Positions 14,016 to 18,311 of a DNA stretch of 18,311 nucleotides are shown here, piece after piece (positions within the stretch are counted from its first letter, which is position 1; each line of letters begins with the position of its first letter). The notes below the pieces were generated by a model. That model was not told the origin of the DNA and searched no databases. It saw only the letters and a list, made by a program, of their open reading frames with translations. The stretch is from Nitrospirota bacterium (lineage in GTDB: Bacteria; Nitrospirota; Thermodesulfovibrionia; Thermodesulfovibrionales; Dissulfurispiraceae), in NCBI GenBank assembly GCA_016212685.1, contig JACREW010000207.1:1-18311 (forward strand), given 5' to 3'. A program made the position numbers and the translations under genes.

Positions 14016-15824
14016 TCAATTCTTCTGTATTTTCGGCCTTTTATTAGCCTCTAATACTTTTTTCCTCATCCTTACTGATTGGGGCGTTACCTCCACAAGC
14101 TCGTCTTCTTTTATGAATTCGATTGCCTGTTCGAGGTTCAGTATTTTAGGCGGTATCAACTGTATCGAATCGTCTGCGCCTGAAGCGCGCATGTTCGTAA
14201 GTTTCTTCTCTTTCGTGACGTTTACATCCAGATCATTGTCTCTCGAATTCTCTCCGATTATCATGCCTTCATAAACAGGGGTGCCTTCTTTTATAAAAAG
14301 CGTTCCCCTCGGCTGCAAATGAAAGAGGGCATATGGCGTCGATTTTCCGTTCCTGTCCGCCGCAAGCGCTCCTGTCTGTCTCTTAGACATCGGGCCGTGC
14401 CACGGCTCGTAGCCGTCGAAGAGATGATTTAAAAGCCCTGTGCCCTTTGTGTCCGTTAAAAACTGCGACCTGAAGCCTATCAATCCTCTCGAAGGTATTC
14501 TGAATTCGAGTCTTACCCTTCCGTGGCCGTTATTCTGCATCTTCTGCATCCTGCCTTTTCTCATCCCGACCTGTTGCGTAACGACGCCTACGAATTCCTC
14601 GGGCACATCTATAACAAGCAGTTCCATAGGTTCGTGGACAGTTCCGTTAATTTCCTTTGTTATTGTCTCGGGCATGGATACGGAAAGTTCGTATCCCTCG
14701 CGGCGCATCATCTCTATGAGGATCGCAAGCTGCAATTCTCCCCTGCCCATGACCTTGAACGAATCCGTATTGCTGAAATCCACCTTAATAGCGACATTAT
14801 AAAGCAGTTCTTTTTCGAGCCTCTCCCTCAGGTTCCTTGACGTAACGAACTTTCCTTCCTTGCCGGCAAACGGAGATGTGTTGACGGAAAAGACTATGGA
14901 TATGGTCGGCTCATCCACTTTTATCCTCGGCAGCGGCATGGGCCTTTCAACATCTGTGATTGTATCTCCTATATTTATGCCTTCAATTCCTGCGAGGGCG
15001 ACGATGTCTCCTACCGATGCCTCTTTCGCGTCTATACGTTCAAGCCCTTGAAATGTGTAAATCGATGTTATTTTTGTTTTAACGGCGTCCCCGCTGCTGT
15101 TAATTACCGCCACATGGTCGCCGACTTTTACCGTGCCGGAAAACACTCTTCCTACAGCGAGCCTGCCCACATAGTCGTTGTAGTCTATGTTGGTAACAAG
15201 CAGTTGCAGGGCGCTGTCTTTGTTGCCTTCGGGAGCACGGACCGTTTTTACTATCAGGTCGAAGAGGGGCTGGAGGTTTTCCGATTCCTCATCCATATTG
15301 AGTTTTGCCGTGCCCAGTTTGGCATTTGTGTAGACAACTGGGAAATCCAGTTGCTCCTCGACAGCATCGAGGTCGATGAAGAGGTCGTAGACCTCGTTCA
15401 AAACGCCCTGAATGCGGGCATCAGGCCTGTCTATCTTGTTTATCACCAATATTGGAGGCAGTTTCAATTCGAGCGCCTTTCTTAAGACAAAACGAGTCTG
15501 CGGCAGCGGCCCTTCCGACGCATCGACCAACAGCAGCACGCCGTCCACCATTTTAAGGGTTCTTTCTACCTCGCCGCCGAAATCCGCGTGGCCCGGAGTG
15601 TCTACGATGTTGATCTTTACGCCGTTATAGTCTACGGCGGTATTCTTTGCCATTATGGTAATGCCGCGCTCCCGTTCGAGGTCGATGTTGTCCATGACCC
15701 TTTCCTGTACCTGTTGATTAGAGCGGAATATGCCCGCTTGTCTCAACATCCCATCCACAAGGGTTGTCTTGCCGTGGTCGACATGGGCGATAATGGCTAT
15801 GTTTCTTAAATCTTCACGCTTCAT
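14016..15824 (-). CDS. typA: Translational GTPase TypA/BipA
   Basis: TypA is a ribosome-associated GTPase of the EF-G/LepA class involved in stress adaptation and 50S assembly. The 602 aa match the family length. G1 is AHVDHGKTTL (about 14-23). The switch I region reads LERERGITIMAKN. G3 is DTPGHADFGGEVER, and G4 is NKIDRPDAR. The C-terminal TypA-specific parts are GRMQKMQNNGHGRVRLEF, IPSRGLIGFRSQFLTDTKG and HGPMSKRQTGALAADRNGK. The start ATG at 15824 has AAGGA about 8 nt upstream. It is divergently unrelated to the convergent FecR gene and lies 60 nt after pilD in the same orientation, so the two may share a transcript. No anomalies. Confidence 0.97.
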   Translation of the reverse strand: MKREDLRNIAIIAHVDHGKTTLVDGMLRQAGIFRSNQQVQERVMDNIDLERERGITIMAKNTAVDYNGVKINIVDTPGHADFGGEVERTLKMVDGVLLLVDASEGPLPQTRFVLRKALELKLPPILVINKIDRPDARIQGVLNEVYDLFIDLDAVEEQLDFPVVYTNAKLGTAKLNMDEESENLQPLFDLIVKTVRAPEGNKDSALQLLVTNIDYNDYVGRLAVGRVFSGTVKVGDHVAVINSSGDAVKTKITSIYTFQGLERIDAKEASVGDIVALAGIEGINIGDTITDVERPMPLPRIKVDEPTISIVFSVNTSPFAGKEGKFVTSRNLRERLEKELLYNVAIKVDFSNTDSFKVMGRGELQLAILIEMMRREGYELSVSMPETITKEINGTVHEPMELLVIDVPEEFVGVVTQQVGMRKGRMQKMQNNGHGRVRLEFRIPSRGLIGFRSQFLTDTKGTGLLNHLFDGYEPWHGPMSKRQTGALAADRNGKSTPYALFHLQPRGTLFIKEGTPVYEGMIIGENSRDNDLDVNVTKEKKLTNMRASGADDSIQLIPPKILNLEQAIEFIKEDELVEVTPQSVRMRKKVLEANKRPKIQKN

Positions 15825-15884
15825 AATGTTATCCTTTATGGTTTTTTTAACCGAATAGAATCAGAACTTAATATTTTAGCTTAT

Positions 15885-16694
15885 TTAGAAGGTAAAATAC
15901 CACCTGATAATCTCTCCGCCGAAGAAAAGCGTTATAACGGAGCCGAGCGCAAGGAAAGGGCCGAACGGTATTTTTGTCTTCCTGCCTTTCCCTTTGAAGA
16001 CCATCAGGGATATTCCGACTATGGAGCCTGTGAGGCTTCCTATGAATGTTGTAAGGAAAACCGCCTTCCATCCCATGAACGCGCCGACCATCGCCATCAT
16101 CTTGATGTCGCCGCCTCCCATCCCGCCCCTGCTCAGAACGGCAATGAGATAGAATAGTCCGCCGCCGAGCAGCAATCCGATAATGGAGCTTTTGAAGCCG
16201 ACAACGGGAAGTAATGGAGTGATGGGGAATTGGAGTGATGGAGTATTGGAGTATTGGAGTATTGAAACAAAGGGATCGGGGAGTAAAAAAGAAGCTGAAA
16301 ACAGACCGATAATAATCCCCGGCAAGGTTATAACATCCGGTATTACCTGAAAATCAAGATCGATTAACGCTATTACGATCATTGCCGACGCGAAGGCAAA
16401 GAGAAAAGGCAAATGCCATCCCATTCCGAAGGTTGTAAAAACAAACCAGTATAAAATCCCGTTTAAAAGTTCCACTGCCGGATAGCGGATCGAAATCCTT
16501 TCTCCGCACTTCCTGCATTTTCCTTCTAAAAAAATATAGCTCAATACCGGAATATTATCCCATGGTCTGATCGGCTCATTACATGAAGGGCATGAAGACG
16601 GAGGGCTCACAATGGATTTTCCCCTCGGCAGCCTGTAAATGCAGACATTCAGGAACGAGCCGACTATAAGGCCGAAAATAAAAATGATTAGCAT
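15885..16694 (-). CDS. pilD: Prepilin peptidase (PilD/GspO) with in-frame octamer-repeat insert
   Basis: This is a membrane aspartic protease/N-methyltransferase that processes type IV pilin and type II secretion pseudopilin precursors. The 269 aa begin LIVGSFLNVCIYRLPRGKSIV. The zinc-type tetracysteine domain follows (C35, C38, C60, C63: CPSC and CRKC). The membrane protease core has ALIDLDFQVIPD (Asp112/114 region) and GGGDIKMMAMVGAFMG (D196), containing the two catalytic aspartates. Residues about 143-165 (FVSILQYSNTPSLQFPITPLLP) do not look like the family and are encoded by the octamer array at 16213-16268. They fall in a loop between helices, so catalysis could survive. The start ATG 16694 has a GGGGAGAG Shine-Dalgarno. 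No pilin genes are in the window. Confidence 0.93.
   Translation of the reverse strand: MLIIFIFGLIVGSFLNVCIYRLPRGKSIVSPPSSCPSCNEPIRPWDNIPVLSYIFLEGKCRKCGERISIRYPAVELLNGILYWFVFTTFGMGWHLPFLFAFASAMIVIALIDLDFQVIPDVITLPGIIIGLFSASFLLPDPFVSILQYSNTPSLQFPITPLLPVVGFKSSIIGLLLGGGLFYLIAVLSRGGMGGGDIKMMAMVGAFMGWKAVFLTTFIGSLTGSIVGISLMVFKGKGRKTKIPFGPFLALGSVITLFFGGEIIRWYFTF
16213..16268. repeat. 7x8-mer tandem repeat inside pilD
   Basis: On the plus strand the array parses as AATGGAGT, GATGGGGA, ATTGGAGT, GATGGAGT, ATTGGAGT, ATTGGAGT, ATTGAAAC. It is read through in frame on the minus strand as part of an SILQYSNTPSLQF-like loop. Eighteen bases are shared with the FecR-protein gene at 11261-11278. Confidence 0.85.
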
Positions 16695-16742
16695 CTATTT
16701 TTTCTCTCCCCGCACTTCCGCGATAATCTTTTCAATTCGTCT

Positions 16743-16769
16743 TTCCGCCGCTTGTGCGGAAGACATAAT
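16743..16769. other. Hairpin upstream of pilD
   Basis: On the plus strand GTCTT(T)CCGC and GCGGAAGAC form a 9-bp stem with one bulged T and a CGCTTGT loop. It lies between the methylase-like remnant and pilD. An AT-rich stretch follows on the plus strand only, so it does not look like a minus-strand intrinsic terminator. It may be a transcript-processing structure or chance. Confidence 0.3.
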
Positions 16770-16771
16770 TT

Positions 16772-16885
16772 TTAAATGTCAATTTCAGCGTCTCCACCGG
16801 TTGCGGCTGTTTCGTTAATAAAGAAAACAGTCCCGATACTATACTCTTCTGTTAAGCCGTAGAGTTTATATACCATCTCGTTAAT
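16772..16885 (-). pseudogene. C-terminal scrap resembling a restriction-modification DNA methylase tail
   Basis: In the frame ending at TAA 16772-16774, the codons read INEMVYKLYGLTEE, followed by unrelated residues ending GGDAEIDI. The (I)-(D/N)-x-(M/L)-VY-x-LYGLTEEE pattern is the usual extreme C-terminus of many type IIG/BREX-type DNA methylases and restriction enzymes. Nothing upstream in this frame encodes the rest of such an enzyme, because the DUF1016 gene occupies it, overlapping only by its stop codon. It is thus read as a relic. Only about 14 residues carry the match, so this is moderate evidence. Confidence 0.45.
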
Positions 16886-17936
16886 CCTCTGCGCCTTCAA
16901 GTTCCTGCATAATCTGTTTTTCGAGTTCTTCGGGTTTTGGAAGTTTATCCGCCAGTTCAGACGGAAGCTTGCGTGTCAATGTATATTCTGCAACCCCAAC
17001 AGGTTTATCAATCCCTTTAAGGGCATATTCCACTTCCATGCGGTTCCTGTCCCCACAGAGGATGATTCCTATTGACGGGTTTTCATCCTGTTCTCGAACA
17101 AAATCGTTGAGGATATTAAGGTAGAAGTTCATTTTGCCTGCATACTCAGGCTTGAATTTACCTATTTTTAACTCAACAGCTACAAGACATCTGAGTTTTC
17201 TGTGATAAAACAGCAAGTCAATGAAATACTGCTCATCACCCACCTTTAGTGGATACTGGCTGCCGATAAAGGCAAAGCCGTGGCCGAATTCCAGCAAGAC
17301 ATCTTTTATCTGATTAACCATCCGCCGCTCCAACTCCCGCTCTATCACAGGCTTTGTAATGCCAAGGAAGTCAAGAGCGTAAACATCCTTCATTGCTTCA
17401 TCTGCCTGTTCAGATAGAGCCGCAGGCAATGTTGTCTCAAAGTTGTGCTGCTTGACCGCTTTCTTATGTCTGCTGTAAGCCCCTGTCTTTATCTGATGGA
17501 GAAGGACATTCCTGCTCCAACCCATTTCAGCCGTCATGCGAAGGTAGTATTCCCGCTCTGCAACACCTTTTATTTTGGAAATAATGAGTATATTTTGGCC
17601 CCAAGGTATTTCTCCAACAAGTTGTTGGAGATTTGGGTGTTCTCGATATTCAAGATAAATCTGTCGCATATACCACAGGTTTTGAGCAGAAAACCCTGTA
17701 GTCCTTGAGAATTCCTCGCGCAGATCGCGCGACAATCTTTCAACAACGGATTTCCCCCAGCCTTCTCGTTCCTGCCTCTCCGCTATCTCTCTGCCGATAT
17801 TCCAATAAAGGGCTATCAGCTCTTTGTTTACAGCATGATAAGACCTGATACGGCTTTCATGGATTCGCTGCTTAATTGCATGCAAAAAGGATTTGTAGTT
17901 TTTAGGAAGAAGCGTGTTTTTTGTTTTATCGGTCAT
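16881..17936 (-). CDS. YhcG/DUF1016-family PDDEXK nuclease
   Basis: This is a 351-aa protein of the YhcG family, with an N-terminal DUF1016 domain (about 15-170: LIALYWNIGREIAERQ, GWGKSVVERLSRDL, GFSAQNLWYMRQIY, ILISKIKG) and a C-terminal PD-(D/E)XK nuclease fold (about 185-335). Likely catalytic residues are D240 (QYFIDLLFYH) and E255/K257 (LVAVELKIGKF), with the following YAGKMNFYLNILND helix. The family is enriched in defence islands and next to restriction-modification or mobile genes, but a defined activity is not established for most members. Length and motifs are complete, so it may be functional. It is preceded by a remnant of a second copy of the same nuclease type, whose stop overlaps this start region by a few nucleotides. 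It is followed by the methylase-like relic. Confidence 0.9.
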   Translation of the reverse strand: MTDKTKNTLLPKNYKSFLHAIKQRIHESRIRSYHAVNKELIALYWNIGREIAERQEREGWGKSVVERLSRDLREEFSRTTGFSAQNLWYMRQIYLEYREHPNLQQLVGEIPWGQNILIISKIKGVAEREYYLRMTAEMGWSRNVLLHQIKTGAYSRHKKAVKQHNFETTLPAALSEQADEAMKDVYALDFLGITKPVIERELERRMVNQIKDVLLEFGHGFAFIGSQYPLKVGDEQYFIDLLFYHRKLRCLVAVELKIGKFKPEYAGKMNFYLNILNDFVREQDENPSIGIILCGDRNRMEVEYALKGIDKPVGVAEYTLTRKLPSELADKLPKPEELEKQIMQELEGAED

Positions 17937-18057
17937 TTTCTCCTTCGGTCATTTCATTGTCTTTGAAATAATTCAGATAAAAGTTCATCTGGCCTATGTC
18001 GGTATGTGTAAGCTCATCTATCTTTAGGTCTATAATAACCATACACTTCAGGATGTG
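17926..18057 (-). pseudogene. Remnant of a second YhcG/DUF1016-type nuclease
   Basis: The frame between TGA 18058-18060 and TAA 17926-17928 reads HILKCMVIIDLKIDELTH, then TDIGQMNFYLNYFKDNEMTEGEND. This matches the core of the YhcG nuclease domain, where relatives have H-x-LKC-x-V-x-(D/E)LK-x-(D/E)-x-TH...GQ-x-N-Y...MTEGDNP. The D/ELK catalytic strand is kept, but the N-terminal DUF1016 domain and the C-terminal continuation are lost. It is only 43 residues, has no start, and joins a truncated ATPase on one side and the intact DUF1016 gene on the other. It is a decayed duplicate or a different paralogue. Confidence 0.8.
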
Positions 18058-18311
18058 TCATATTGCTCTTGAGTGCAATTGTTGCGTATATCTAAATAAT
18101 CAATACATCCATCTTGGGCTTTAAATCGGAGATATACAAATGAGGCGTTGATTTGATCTATATTATGAATGCCAGAAGAAACCCTATAATACTTATTCTC
18201 TTTGCCTTCAAATTCGTTTGGGAAATTTGGTCGCGCCATTTCATAAAAAGCATCAACAATATGTGAAAGTATAGTCGTCTTACCCTTCCCATTTACTGAA
18301 GAAAATACAGC
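18048..18311 (-). pseudogene. P-loop ATPase fragment (5' beyond window, 3' truncated)
   Basis: The frame is open from the right edge and reads AVFSSVNGKGKTTILSHIVDAF, a Walker A motif (NGKGKTT) typical of AAA/SMC-like ATPases with an N-terminal P-loop. EMARPNFPNEFEGKENKYYRVS follows, and the frame ends at TGA 18048-18050 after CTQEQYDTS. Only about 87 residues are present, with no Walker B or C-terminal domain. Within a few bases of the stop, sequence homologous to YhcG nuclease begins. The ATPase gene therefore seems cut off by a deletion that joined it to the nuclease remnant. Such ATPases are common in defence systems, but the specific family is not identified. Confidence 0.65.

Noticed and set aside
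14440..15809. Several plus-strand ORFs of 60-145 codons opposite typA
   Set aside because: They are shadows of the strongly supported typA frame, with no family signatures and no ribosome-binding sites of note.
16695..16766. A 23-codon minus-strand ORF ending in TAG directly before the pilD start
   Set aside because: It has no Shine-Dalgarno or recognised family, and its 5' part overlaps a hairpin. It is too short to support as a gene.
1..18311. tRNA, rRNA or clear Rho-independent terminators
   Set aside because: No cloverleaf or rRNA signature was seen, and the strong hairpins at gene ends lack following T-tracts.

Overview
The window looks like part of the chromosome of a Gram-negative, diderm bacterium of moderate GC content. 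The evidence is MtgA, an outer-membrane beta-barrel ending in Phe, a SPOR protein, and the phoH-pgpH-ybeY-dgkA block. Gene content, the PhnD-like sensor cassette and the many short dispersed repeats suggest Nitrospirota or a deltaproteobacterium-like lineage. That placement is inference, not proven by the sequence.

Layout, left to right. Positions 1-1369 hold the 3' part of queA (tRNA queuosine) overlapping a SPOR-domain membrane protein by 4 nt. Positions 1370-1634 are a repeat-rich gap containing a 153-bp inverted-repeat (MITE-like) element. Positions 1635-5407 hold the housekeeping run phoH, pgpH-type 7TM-HD phosphodiesterase, ybeY, and a DgkA-PAP2 fusion. It is followed by convergent mtgA, which carries an apparent 1-nt frameshift in a homopolymer. 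Positions 6289-9317 hold a three-gene sensory cassette: a PhnD-like periplasmic binding protein, a NarL-type histidine kinase and a NarL-type response regulator. A small Cys-rich ORF follows. Positions 9680-13848 hold a TPR/beta-barrel outer-membrane protein (also with a homopolymer frameshift) and a very large secreted FecR/YfaP-like protein. A structured three-arm element (about 130 nt) separates this pair from minus-strand typA and the prepilin peptidase pilD. Positions 16772-18311 (minus strand) look like a decayed defence island: one complete YhcG/DUF1016 PDDEXK nuclease, a 43-residue remnant of a second one, a 3'-truncated P-loop ATPase, and a C-terminal scrap resembling a restriction-modification methylase tail.

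The most unusual signal is a set of short-unit degenerate tandem repeats (7-, 8- and 9-mers), sometimes arranged as palindromes, lying in frame inside conserved genes. queA carries 5x7-mer plus 4x9-mer. ybeY carries an inverted pair of heptad arrays. pilD carries 7x8-mer. The pgpH C-terminus carries 5x7-mer, and the FecR-protein signal-peptide region shares 18 bp with the pilD array. A palindromic element also forms the C-terminus and stop codon of mtgA, and a MITE-like element abuts phoH, whose best start is a non-canonical ACG. The genome seems to tolerate or domesticate repeats within essential reading frames, in a manner analogous to Rickettsia palindromic elements and cyanobacterial heptamer repeats.
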